Below are positions 52,715 to 64,000 of a stretch of DNA of 64,000 nucleotides, one piece after another. The notes below the pieces were generated by a model. That model was not told the origin of the DNA and did no database searches. It was given only the letters and a program-made list of their open reading frames with translations. The stretch's first letter is position 1, and each line of letters begins with the position of its first letter. The stretch comes from Puffinus mauretanicus (lineage: Eukaryota; Chordata; Aves; Procellariiformes; Procellariidae). Where the stretch lies: the NCBI GenBank assembly GCA_023333565.1, contig JAJKFH010000611.1, positions 62,001 to 126,000 on the forward strand, in the 5' to 3' direction. The translations under genes were made by a program, and so were the position numbers.

Positions 52715-53583
52715 TTATGTGGCTCCCTTTCTATTTATTAGATGATATAAAACTGGGAGAAACGATTGATACACCAGATGGTTGCACAGCCATTCAGAGG
52801 GACCTCCAAAGACTGGAGAAATGGGTCAACTCATGGAGTTCAAAAAAGGGAAATGCCAAGTCCTGCCCCTGGGGAGGAATAACCCCATGCACCAGTACAG
52901 GCTGGGGGCCAACCACCTGGAAAGTAGCTGTGTGGAAAAAACCTTGGGGTCCTGGTGGGCAACAAGTTGACTGAAAGCCAGCAATGTGCCCTTGGAGCAA
53001 AGCAGGCCAACAGCATCTTGGGCTGCATTAGAGTTGCCAGCAAGTTGAAGCAGGTGGTGCTCCTCCTCTGCTCACCACTTAGACACATCTTGAGTGCTGG
53101 GTCCAGTGCTGGGCTCCCTGGTACAAGAGGGACATGGACTTACTGGAGCAAGTCCAGTGAAGGACCACTAAAATGCTGAAGGGCTTGGAGCATCTTACAT
53201 TCAGGGAGAGCCTGAGAGCTGGGACTGTTCAGCCTGGGGAAGAGAAGGCTGAGGGGGGATCTTATCAGTGTGTGTAAATACCTGATGGGAGGGTGTAAAG
53301 AAGGCAAAGACAGATTCTCCTCAGCAGTATCCAGTGATAGGACAAGAGGAAATGGGCACAAATGGAAACACAAGAAATTCTGTTTAAACTGTAAGGCTGA
53401 TCAAACACTGGAACAGGTTGCCCAGAGAGGCTGTGGCTTTTTTGTCCTTGGAGATATTCACAACCCAACTGGACACAGTCGTGGGCAACCTGCTTAATTG
53501 ATCCTGTTTTGAGCAGGCGTTTTCGACTAGATGATCTCCAGGGGTCCCTCCCAAACTCAGCCACTCTTTGATTCTATGGTTCT
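52715..53583 (+). mobile_element. CR1 LINE, 3' third with reverse-transcriptase remnant (plus strand)
   Basis: The segment encodes the C-terminal part of CR1 ORF2 in broken frames. Near the start, L-L-D-D-I-K-L-G (about 52735-52758) corresponds to the reverse-transcriptase catalytic F-A-D-D motif with the first residues changed. Further on are R-D-L-Q-R-L-E-K-W, K-G-K-C-Q-V-L-P-L-G and N-N-P-M-H-Q-Y-R-L-G-A, then Q-Q-C-A-L-G-A-K-Q-A-N-S-I-L-G, then [10 protein letters not shown] and E-Q-V-A-Q-R-G-C-G. The frame shifts several times, so no protein can be made. The 3' end reads 'tagatgatctccaggggtcc' followed by 'gattctatggttct', the normal CR1 terminus. It lies head-to-head with the minus-strand CR1 pieces just upstream. 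Confidence 0.95.
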
Positions 53584-54574
53584 AAGTGTTTTTCTCATCT
53601 CTGTAATTCCAGATAGCCTTTTGGCTCTCATACTTCCTTGGAGTGTAAATACTAGGGATACAGTGCAGTTTAAGTTTACGCCATGTCTTCAAAATTACAG
53701 AGTTAGCCCTGCTGTTCATACTGTATCTATATTTTCTAAGTCACTTAATGTCTTTGTTAAAGCCAAGCAATATTTCTTTTGTCCACTGTGATGCACTAAG
53801 TAACTATTTTAAATTGGTGATGTTCACTGAAGAAACTGCTAAGACAACTACTTTTTCTGGACTGGAACAGTAGAGAAAAGCACATATCTGCAAGACGAAA
53901 AGCATGTTAATAGAGGCCTGTTTATGACAACACATAATATAAACTGATGATTAACCAGGCTTGCACATATGGCAAATGAAAATTATACACAAAATCAAAA
54001 TTCATGCATATATCTATGAAGATAAATTGAGCACTGTGTAATTCTACGGACATGTTTTTCCTTTCTTTTAGAAAATGTCTACTTCACTTTGAATGATAAC
54101 ATAATGTAACTACAAAGCAACACTAAAAGTAGTGCTGTTCTGAAAGTCCAAGGAGGCAGGCACGAATTTAATGCAGTAGTCTAAAAGCCATGACTAAAAG
54201 CTCCCTCTTCTCTCCCACCACCACCATTTAAATTCAGTTAATACAAGATGTAGTCTCACATCATGTAATACTGTTATGCATGAACAGTCTCTCCCTCTTT
54301 TATGTTTCAACAAAGACTGAACCTGCTTCTGAACTTCGGGACATTGCCCTTTGCTAGTGAAGTTCAGAAGTCAAGACAGCAAAGAGGAGATTTATGACAG
54401 TATTTTTCTATGCTGGGATCAAAAACTTCTTATAGAGATTTTAATCAGAAGTTTTTTCAAATTCATCTTTGGTTTCCATAGCCCTGGATTGCAATAATGA
54501 AGATAAAAACATGCATAAGCATAAAACCCAGCAGCTTGGACATGCTGTGTGAAGGAAATGAGACAAACAATGCC
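53584..54574. other. AT-rich spacer between CR1 elements
   Basis: No gene or mobile element recognised between the two CR1 regions. The sequence is AT-rich with no open frame of note. Confidence 0.6.
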
Positions 54575-57095
54575 TTAATCTGCCCAACACTTTGGAAACC
54601 TGTACATTAATGCAAGAAGTGTGGAGAACAAACAAGAGAACCTGAATAGGAATTCTTAATCATAAGCACTTAATGACTAGCACTACAGAAGCTTAGTAAA
54701 TTAGACACTTTACTGCAATGGAAAAGGCTAGCATGTTCATATATGACAGTTGTCTTGAGATCCACATTTGGGAAGTTATCCTTGCTGAAAGTCTGGGAAC
54801 TTGAACTTGGGTGTTAAACATGTTAGCGTCCATTGCAGATGACTAAACCATGAAAATGCAGTGGGAAGAACTTTTGTGAACAAATACCACAATTATCCAA
54901 GGCATGATTCAAGGTAATAATGGAGATTTACACTACCCAGACAATTTTTAAAAAGAGAATGAATGCAGTACAACATGGATTAATCTGGAAGTTAAGGTGG
55001 TGATAAATATTACAGGTGCACATACACATACAGGAGGCAGAAAAAAGCAATCAGTGCAAAAACTGCTGTATATTTAATCAATAGAGAGGAATTGACGGAG
55101 ATCATGGTGAAATGCAGCTTGGATGACAATGACCCTGGTATGATAAGAGTTAATGAAACTTAGGAAAGGAAGGAGGCTGGATAGCAGAATAGAAACAAAT
55201 AGATTTTGAGGAAACAGAGTTCAACAGATCCAACAAATCCCTAGGTAAGAGCTCATATGATGGGAAAAAAGGATTACAAAGAGTGGCAGTTCCACAAACA
55301 ATATTAATGGTGCAAGAACAAGCACAAACTATCCCAATACAGAAGCTGCAAATAACGAAATCAGAAGTTCCTCACCAGTGTCAAGCATAAGAAGGAAGCA
55401 CAGAGAAAGTGGAAATAGGTCAATTATGTTAAAAATATAGGAAGAGTATGTAGAAAGAAAATTAGAAAGGTCAAAGCATAAGATGGAAAGAAGCCATCAA
55501 AGAAATCAAAGACAACAAGAAATCATTGCAGATGTTAGCAGTAAGAGAAGTTAAGTGTCAGTCTAGTACTGACTGGAGGAGGAAAGCTATCAGAATGCCA
55601 GGACTGCTCACATGCTGCATGATATTTTTGCTTTAAAATGTTAACTGCAAGCAGGTGGTTAGAACAATTAACACTGCAGAAAAGAGTAAAATCTCAGCTT
55701 GGAATGAAGAAAAACAGGTTAAAACAATTCAGCTACTCATACTGACTGATTAATTTACTGAACTAGCTGCAACAATTCAGATATATTGAAGCTCATTAGA
55801 TACCTGTGAGAACTGAAAACCCAAAAAGATAAAAAGCAGTGTCTATCATTAAAAGGGAACACCGGAAACATAAGCCAGTCAGCTATGGAAGTATAACTGA
55901 AATAATTTAATTTCCCCCCACCCCCAAACTGATGACAAATAACTAGGCATATGAAAAATAATATGGTTATGCCTAAGAGCTGACATGGATTGGTCCAGGA
56001 CAAATCATGTCAAACTAATTTTCTAATCTTCTTCTCTCACAGGGCAACAGATCATGTGGGTGAGCAAGAAATCTTGTGTATTTCAATTTTAGTAGAGCTT
56101 TTGACACAATATATTCTAATAGGTGAACCAGGGAAGCACAGTCATCACAAAAGTAATGAAGAATAGATACAAAAATGTTTGGGATAACTGTGCTTATGAA
56201 ATAGTTAATAACGGTTTACCATCAAATGGTAAAAAATACTCACTGGAGATAGAGAGGCCTATTCGTAGGTCTGGTGCTGTTCAATATTTTCATTATTATC
56301 CTAGATAAAGGAACAGAAAGTATATTTATTAAACATGCAGCTCCCACCAAAATAAGAAAGACCCCATCTACATTGGAGGAGAGGTCTAGAATTTACAGTG
56401 ATCTTGACAAACTGAAAAACAATCTGAAACTAAATAGATAAAGTTTAAAAACAAACTTAAATTTGTTCACAAGTGAAGCATGAGACAGTAATGTCACACC
56501 ATTACAAACATATAACAAAATAAATATTACAAATGTTTGTGCTTGTTTTAATAAACATATATAATATAAAAACCATATATATGTAACATATAAACACATA
56601 AACCATAGCGTGTAAGCATACACATATACATACACACAATAAATAATGTGAAAAATCCTTGTTGTAATGTTTCTTCTCTAGCCACCATTGGCAAGGCTTC
56701 AGCAAGACTAAAATTGCTTCAGTGAAGCAAATGAAGCTGACAGCTGTGCTTTGGCAAAGACATGGACAAACTGAGGTAGATAACCAGAGATTTAGGAAGC
56801 GTAACAAAGGAAAGACTGAAAGAACAGGGAATGCTTCAACTCAATAGTTACAGTAGATAAGCGAAAAAGTAATAGGCTTAAACTACACTAACAAATCACT
56901 TCAGAGATTGAGAAAAAATTCTGGTAATAATGAAGGAACAGTGAAATTAATTGCCTGGGGTAGTCATGGTATAGCTATCACTGGAGGATTTTATAAACAG
57001 GTTATATAAACATTTGTCAGGAACTACACAGCTATAATTTATTCTGCCTTGAGGGTCTCCCAGATTTCTTTTTCCAAGATTCTGCCATTCAGAAT
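54575..57095 (+). mobile_element. Ancient, nearly full-length CR1 LINE (plus strand)
   Basis: The element can be followed in CR1 order over about 2.5 kb. Near the 5' end, N-A-R-S-V-E-N-K-Q-E-N-L (54609-54647) matches the start of the ORF2 endonuclease. G-D-L-H-Y-P-D (54922-54942) corresponds to the endonuclease G-D-F-N-Y-P-D motif. A charged linker follows at about 55080-55500. Reverse transcriptase is seen at 56076-56108 as V-Y-F-N-F-S-R-A-F-D-T and near 56269 as L-V-L-F-N-I-F-I. The 3' part has 'tttgtcaggaactacac' near 57012 and a worn terminus about 57040-57095. Stops and frameshifts are frequent, and the motif A position that is normally Asp (L-D-F) reads Asn, so it is long dead. It is far more diverged than the CR1 copies at 52-53.6 kb. 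Exact ends are uncertain by about 50-100 bp. Confidence 0.88.
56520..56642. repeat. TA/CA low-complexity tract within the old CR1
   Basis: Imperfect 'atatat', 'acatat' and 'acacac' units are concentrated here. The tract lies between the recognisable reverse-transcriptase and 3' parts of the old CR1 and probably replaced or expanded part of the element after insertion. Confidence 0.7.
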
Positions 57096-60000
57096 AGTCA
57101 TTTACTTAACAGATAAGGTACTCGCACAAAATAAAGGGGTTCTGGCATCAAGTTTCTGCTCTTTCCTAGATAAATAAATATTTAACAAGCACTTAGGCCC
57201 CAGAATTGCATGCTGATAATCTGCATCTTATACAGATGCCCTAGTCCTGAATTATCATTTCACTGGGAATCTGAGGTGTTCTCTCATTTGTTTACCTACA
57301 AGAAATTTCTGCACCTGAAAGACTACACAACAGACTTTTCATTTGAACTGATATGAATTTTGTGCACATTCTTGTAGTTAATGAATTGACCCACAGTAAA
57401 AAGTATTTAGGCTGTGATTCCTCCCCACCTGACTTTATTCATCAAACTTGCAGCTTCCTGTACTCATTTGAATCTCTTGGGATGGGACGAACATCTCGGT
57501 TGGTATGTACAGAGTCTAGCCAATTTTCTTGGACTAAATAGACTAACTTTCATAAAGCCACACATAGGTGGGATGAATCCCAAAATTCAGAAACCGCTTA
57601 CCTACATTACTTTGCAAAATTAAGAAGGGCATCATAGTCTGGCCCTTAATGTTTTTAGCTTACGTTTCAGTTCTCATCCAACAGAGATGATAGCTTGACA
57701 CCTTAAAGTTATGTTATGCATATTCAGATTGTATTAACTATTTTTAGCTGTCTTTTTTAACTGAAGTGTGTGAGTAAGCATATTTTGCCAAACTGCAGAG
57801 TTCAGCAATGCGTTTAAAGGCAGAAGCTCCTTTGGGGTTTAATGCAGTCATTTTCCAAGTAGCATGATTTCAATCCAAACTCCAGAATGTTACCATTTCA
57901 TTTTGTGTTCTCAAGGCAGCAAAAAGGAAAAAAAAACCAAAACCCCAAACCCCTCATTACTTCAAGTTTGACAAGCCTCCTCTATTATTAATGTGATGTA
58001 AAATTTCTCCCTGATCGCCATATTCTGAGCATACTTAGCAATAACATTCCACCCTTTAGCTAGGAGTGAGTGCATGGCTGTGAATGGAAGTAGCTTAGAG
58101 GTTCCCATTATTTCAAGTTCTCTGGGAATGACAGCTATTGTAAGCTATGTAATGTTTGCAGTATTCAGGCAAGGATAGAACAGGCCTTGTTGTTCTTCAG
58201 AAATGGCTTACAAAGTCTGGGCTAGATCCTGAAGACGAATTTCTGAGTCCAAATGCTGTCATACACAGAATATACTGCTCCTCTTCCCTGCTGCAAAGTG
58301 ACTGTCATGAACATGCTTGTTGAGGAACAGCATATGGAGGCTGATAGAGTGAGGAGAATGAGATTATACTGAAGTGATGAGGAAAGGCAAACCCGGCATA
58401 TAAATTGACTGAAGCTAATGAAACCACTAAAATGTAATCGGTGCCTAGGGAGGTTTTAGTAAGGAATGACGGGAGGAATAGCTTGTGGCCTTGCTAGATC
58501 AGTGGTAATATGGGAACCACAAACACGTCATCCACCAAAAAGCCTCCAAATCCTATACTATGGAAGTTTTCTATAGTATTTCTACATGAGAAAATCATCA
58601 AGTAAATACAGAGAAAACTTGACTAATTCTTTAAAATAGACTTTTTGAAAGAATAATCTGGGCAGATTCAAATACGGAAACAAACATCTAATTTTATCTT
58701 GAGGTTCTCTGTTTGGCAATCTAGTCCATAAAATCAATAGGAATCTTTCAAGAATGGTTCTGCAATTCAATCAGCCCGGGGATGATCTTTTAATTATAAC
58801 TGAGACATAGAACCATCTTCCTTGAAAATATTAAACAAAGTAATAATTTTTTCTTCTCTAGAACCAGAAACATTGTTAAAATATTGCAAGATCATATTTT
58901 CATATTTCGTATTTTTTAAAAAATGTAAAAAAATGAGGCAGTTTCAATTATACACTTCTAATACTATTTTTAAACCACCTTGTTTCTTAAGGTACTATTT
59001 CAAAGTAACTCCTTACTGATTTATCTTACAAATTATACATCTATATATGATGTAAATAGTTACAGCTAGTAGAAAGAATGCTATTTTACAATATATGTAA
59101 CTCAAAGTAGAATCTTAATCTATATGGTATCTCTTTCCACCATATATATGATCAGAACTTTAAATTATATGTTTTGTGTTTTTATCTCAAGTTTTGGTGA
59201 TGGTAAATCATATCATATAGATATCATATAAATTTATGCAACCATACAACACAAAGACAATTAGAAACACCCTAGTTTGATTTCGCACAGCATAATTTTG
59301 TCTCCCTAGGCAGTGATTACATTTTAGTGGTTTCATTAGCTTCAGTCATAAGAGTTCATTATGATTTTTAGATTACTATTTCAAAAATAAATTTTACTTA
59401 AGCAGAAATACTTTTTGCTACTCTCTCACATTTCTGGGTTCTTAAACATTTTATTTTTCCTTGTTTATACTATTTTTTACCACCAAAAATACCTTCACTG
59501 ACACAAATCAGTGGCATAAACTATGATATGACCTATAAAGAGGACACAAAGTCAGTGGAAATGGCCATATGTAACTTTGTAAGGAACGCTGTAGCTCATC
59601 ATGTAGCTGATATTTGTCAGCTTACTCCACAGAAACCAATTGCTGCGTAAGGTGAATACACCCTGAGTAACGCTAAACTCTGGCTGTTCCTGATAGTGGA
59701 CACTTAGGCAATTAATATTGGGCTACATTTTGGCACTGCTAAGGCTCAACTTTTCTCCAGGCTCTGGCCTTATGTCTATATACATCTTGCCTGTGGAAAT
59801 ACGCTAAAATGTCGTAATTCCAACTTGCCTCTCCTCAGTCATCTTCTATTCTTGAGCCAGGGAGAAGCAAAGAAGCCAAGCAAGGCTTGCAGGACTGGGA
59901 CTGTAGGACTCCATCTTTGCTCGCTGGTCTTCAAGGGAGGTAGCATCAGAAAACTGATGTCTTCTACCCCAGATAAATAGTATTATGTCTCCAATAGAAA

Positions 60001-60985
60001 TAGTATTCCAATAGTATTTAATGTTATAAATAAAAGAATCTGAATATATCTTAGAACATTAACACAAGAAGATTTCATTTGTTATGATCAGCATTTTAAC
60101 ATCTCATGGCTGTGAATTCCTTTACATACAAGTAAAAGTGCATCTTTTCAAGGAAACGTGGGCAGAAAACTCTTAATTTTATGTAACTGTCTGCAAAAAT
60201 ACTGCTTTAGAAAACCCTTCATCTTCATGGATATTTCTTTATGGCATTATTCTTTAATTATCTCAGATGTAAACATTAAAGCAAGGACTAATTAATTAGA
60301 AAATCTTTTGCACTAGACACCTGACGTCTAGAAAAATTAATATTTGTTCTTTAGAGGGTCTGGGATCTGATAGAAGGAGGTAATTTGAATTAGCTGCATA
60401 TAGTTCAAATTAGTGGATAATTAATTTTCTTCATATTTTGTCCTAGATTTCATTAGACAACAGTTGTAGAGTAAACATTTTTGTGTTAGTGAAAGGATGT
60501 CAGAATTCAGGTTAGATTATGACTCCTCAGAAACAAAAAATAAAATATGCAACAGCAAGCATAATCATAAAGAAAAACCAGAAAGAAGAAACTTGTTGAG
60601 AATTCAAAGCATTATTTTGTAGCAGTTTTAATGATTTCTATGAGAAATTAAGGGAATATGACCCTCACCTCTGAAGATATTCTAAGACCTACGAGACTTC
60701 CAAATAGCAGAGGCAATATTCTGTTGTTCTAACACGACAGATACAATAATGAAATAACAGGCGTAATACTCTTAAAACACAGGACAACACACTATATTTT
60801 CTTTATTTATGTGCTTATACTTTCAGTGTTTCATGTAACAATTTATAAGACCAAGACATTTCTGTACTCAAGGGTTTTTTTACATTTGCTTATTTATGTG
60901 CAGATAATAAATTTTTATCTAATAAAAATTACATTATATTACACAGAATATATGTAATAAACATATTTAATTATTATCTTGAAGA
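57096..60985. other. AT-rich non-coding sequence, no gene recognised
   Basis: No gene or recognisable mobile element. Open frames are below 70 codons. The part at 60240-60480 is dense in TAATTA-type sites and reads like possible conserved non-coding sequence, a judgement that needs cross-species comparison. Confidence 0.6.
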
Positions 60986-61445
60986 CAGGCACTATGAGAG
61001 ATAAGTTCTGATTACGACCAAAACTTAAAATGGGGTTGCCAGGACATATCTTGTGGGAAAAGGGTGATTAGCATATGAGCACGTGTCCCACTTGAGCATT
61101 AGTTAATGGGGGTTTTGGTGAGTGATAGTTGGGATGTAGCAATACTGATAATTCAGATTTAATTCCAAGGTGTCTGGCTAACTCTTATCAGCAGTGTCTC
61201 CCCTCATTTAGTTTCTACCCTCAGAAACAACCTTAATGCATAAATTAGACAGATGAAACTAACACAACGCAAGTTTGTTTAACTAATCATCTACTGTGGA
61301 GATAAGCGTGAAGGATGGAGGAGTCGTCATATTGTTGTTTACACCAACGAGGAGGTGGAGCATGAAGTGATAAACCACATACCGATCAATCATTGTATAA
61401 AACTAAGCGCTGTAAAATTTTCTTAGGATAAATGCAAAGGATTTG
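60986..61445 (+). mobile_element. Possible solo LTR or promoter-like segment
   Basis: The texture differs from its AT-rich neighbours: a perfect E-box (cacgtg) at 61080-61085, several CpG in 'gataagcgtgaaggatgg' and 'gtcgtcat', and a TATA-like 'tataaaac' at 61396-61403 on the plus strand. This resembles an avian endogenous retrovirus LTR. No retroviral genes, primer binding site, TG/CA termini or target duplication could be identified, so the call is weak and it may be an ordinary promoter or chance. Confidence 0.25.
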
Positions 61446-61711
61446 CTTGACTTGAGTCTGGAGGAAGCAATCAAAGTCACTGGGGTATACTTAAGCATAT
61501 ATTCAAAGCTTTACTGGCTCAAGGCCTCCAGATTGTTTTTATGGATGCCTTGGGCCTCCATATCCTCAAGAAGTTGTTTTTAGAGATTACCTTTTCACAC
61601 ACTAGCCATACAAACAAACGTGATTACTAGTGTTTTTAAGTGCCTGTTAAGTTTCAGTACAGTATTTACTAGATTCACTAGATTTCAGATCTGGAATTCT
61701 GCTCCTTGCTG

Positions 61712-61959
61712 GTTTGAAAGCAACTGTGTTCAAAAGTCTCAGACATCTACCACATATGAAAACCCAAAAACTTGTAAGACAGAACTTACTTAAAAGCAGC
61801 TCATTCGTTACAGATTGCATTAGAAAGGGAGACTTTTTCTGCCTAAAAATTAGAAAGACTACGTATCTGAAGAAAGACAAGCAAGAAGATGATTTACTTT
61901 TAAAGAAGATTGATCTTATGAACCTGAAGGACAAGGCAAGTTCTGCAGGTTCCTGCAGG
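61712..61959 (+). other. Candidate exon-like open segment, unidentified
   Basis: An acceptor-like site ('tgctggtttgaaag') ends near 61711, the next frame is open, and a good donor ('tcctgcag/gtatat') lies at 61959/61960. The enclosed peptide is Lys/Leu-rich (for example T-Y-L-K-K-D-K-Q-E-D-D-L-L-L-K-K) and has no recognised domain. The frame remains open to a stop at 61987-61989. Chance is a reasonable alternative in A-rich sequence. Confidence 0.15.
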
Positions 61960-61989
61960 TATATGAAAATAATTTTAAAAGAACTATAA

Positions 61990-64000
61990 TGTATTGTTGA
62001 AGAATAATTATGCAGACATTGGAACAGCTAGTGTAGCTTTCTGTGCCTACACAACATCTGTCTCATGCACTGAAATAACATATTGAAAACAACATAATGC
62101 ATCTGCCTTCAGAAATAAAACTCTAACCCAAACTATTTACAATATCCTCTCCTTTATCTAATCAAACTCAAATGTGATTTCAAACTAAAAATGTGATTTC
62201 AACTTAATTGACCTGTGTTTTACTCTGTTTTCACTAAAAATGTGGATTCCTTAAGTTTTAATTAAATAAATCACTTACCAGCCTTTAGCAATGACACTTC
62301 GGGTTTCTCAGCACCCTATACAAAAAAAAAAAGAAGAAAAAAAAGAAAAGAAAAAAGGTAATTAGTGCAACTTATTGGAAAACCTATTTTATTTTGCTTT
62401 ATTGAAAAAAACGATTTTTTTAAGTGCCAACATAATTTACTATGGCAAGTAAGGTTTGGAATTAGTAACATGACACTACTCCCAGTGAAATCTGGGATAA
62501 GACTTCCACAGCCTTCACTAAGTCAGCCTTAAGCCATACGAGAAAGACAGAAGGTGAGCTAAGCCAGAAGGCTAAATCAGAAATAAATGCAGCCCCTGTC
62601 TGGTTTGCAAGGACACATTGGGACAAACTGGGCTGCAAAACCACACTATTGCTCTGAATCATTTTGAGCTGGTCTGGGGGAGACTATGGCCCATTTGGGT
62701 GTTTTTGCTAAATCTCTCACTCAATGAAAAACCTTTTGGCATGTAATGTTTTGGAACTTGCACAAATCTCCCCAAACACCAGGAAGTCATAGTATGTCAA
62801 CGAAAAGGAGAAAGTTCTCAGATTCCTCTGCTTGTTTTAATTATGCTTCTGTGATTTAAACCTGATATAAATTTGGTTCCTTTTTGTTGAGCAGAACCTT
62901 AAGAAGGTCAGTACAAATTCTTTTGTGTGGAAGGTCAAGTTCTTTAGAATGACATTAATTCTCTTATTTAAATATCTTGTAAATATTTAAGGAGAATACA
63001 TTTGCTGTGTTTTGGAGGAGGGGTTAGAAAGTATTAAGTGTGTTTTCAACTCTGCAGCTCATATTTCAATTCTTTCTGCAGACCATAGTTTCTGAATAAT
63101 TGGGTTCAAGAAAACTGACAACAGCTCTACTAGATTTAAAGTGTAAGCCTCTATCAGATGCAGAGCCATAACTACTATACCTGTATATATATATAAAAAA
63201 CATACATATAATTCTATCTATTTCTATATAAAACTTTTCAAGAGATTTAGATAACAAATTTGACATTTGGCCTTGAAAAAACAAAATATTCAAGTTATGA
63301 ACGTTCTTGATCACATTCTTCAGAATATGTAGAATTTTCATATCAAAACAAATATCTTTGGATTTAATACATTTTGCATATTCTCCTTTAATTCTTAACC
63401 AATTGTTCATTTTTCACAGCTGACTCAGCTAATAGTTATCCTTCCTTTTTTAATCATACTTTCTCTATTTGACATATTTGTCATTATTACTTGGGACATT
63501 TTCCAGCACCCAGAATATTTTGTTCATATCATTCCATGAATCACCAATGGTTTTTATGGCTTTGTCTTCTGAGTCAGTACAGATTTCTGATACATACTAA
63601 CTTTCATTGATATCAAAATCTATTTTTCACTAGAGGGTGAGGGTGAAGATTTTTCATGATCCTTCTAATTCTTCCTCCATCACTCTTTGGTAGCCTGTAA
63701 CCATTTTGTCGTCTTCATTTTTCCATTTCGTTTTTCCCTCTTGATAAGCATTTGTGTTGAGATCTAATTCAGAGTGAAACCCCCATATAATTAATTCCAG
63801 TGATTTATTTATGATTTAATTTTGGACTTCACCATAAACAATGTTTGAGAAAATGAACTGCAATTCACCTGGAACTTCCAGATAAATTCAAAGGAATTAG
63901 GTACTCAAATCTTCCTGAATGTTATAAGGCAATCTCTTTCCTGTCTTCACTATATCTCATCATTCTTCTGTACTTTGAGCTTAACCCAGATCACATTCAG
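61990..64000. other. AT-rich non-coding sequence, no gene recognised
   Basis: No gene recognised. There is a near-duplicate of 'aaatgtgatttcaaact' in tandem around 62170-62205, an A/G tract at 62322-62358, and short TA repeats near 63185. A 114-codon minus-strand frame at 63066-63410 is Lys/Ile/Tyr-rich as expected from AT-rich non-coding sequence and has no motif. Confidence 0.6.
62322..62358. repeat. A/G-rich purine tract
   Basis: Thirty-seven consecutive purines, mostly A with single G interruptions, immediately after 'ccctatac'. A low-complexity tract. Confidence 0.9.

Noticed and set aside
1..64000. tRNA, rRNA, snRNA, CRISPR or bacterial operon features
   Set aside because: None seen on either strand. 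The composition and CR1 elements show vertebrate nuclear DNA, so prokaryotic features are not expected.

Overview
The window looks like nuclear DNA from a bird. The evidence is several copies of the CR1 LINE (the main avian retrotransposon) with the typical bird 3' end: an 'attctatg'-type terminus after a block reading 'ggttggactagatgatct'. The rest is AT-rich single-copy vertebrate-type sequence with mononucleotide runs, small CA/TA microsatellites and very few CpG. There are no operons, ribosome binding sites, rRNA, tRNA or CRISPR arrays. I recognise no protein-coding gene with confidence. The longest open frame is about 170 codons, and most open frames are the short ones expected by chance. 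The best reading is a gene desert, or the inside of very long introns.

Layout. Positions 1-19290 hold no recognisable gene, only a possible worn CR1 scrap near 12.0 kb. Positions 19295-19990 are a GC-raised patch with two good splice-acceptor-like sites, each opening into a reading frame. Positions 29281-30207 hold the longest plus-strand open frame, unidentified. A short CR1 end lies at 31961 on the minus strand and a 58-bp near-perfect palindrome at 32641-32698. Positions 35880-36890 are the most distinctive segment: a 1-kb GC-rich island containing a 35-bp minisatellite, a perfect DR4-type nuclear-receptor half-site pair and a TATA-like box on the minus strand. Two further promoter- or LTR-like stretches with plus-strand TATA boxes occur near 40.27 kb and 61.40 kb.

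Repeat cluster. Positions 52077-53583 hold three truncated CR1 pieces: two minus-strand ends in tandem, then a plus-strand 3' half with reverse-transcriptase remnants, so 3' tails point outward. One tail is joined to a 215-bp non-CR1 head. Just downstream, 54575-57095 is a much older, nearly full-length CR1 in which endonuclease, reverse transcriptase and 3' end can still be followed in order, although it is full of stops and the motif A catalytic Asp reads as Asn.

Nothing here amounts to a demonstrated new biological system. The items most worth checking are the GC-rich promoter-like island, the CR1-tailed chimeric element, the palindrome and the unexplained open frames near 19.3-20.0 and 29.3-30.2 kb. 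All identifications come from reading the sequence and from memory of family features; no database search was run.
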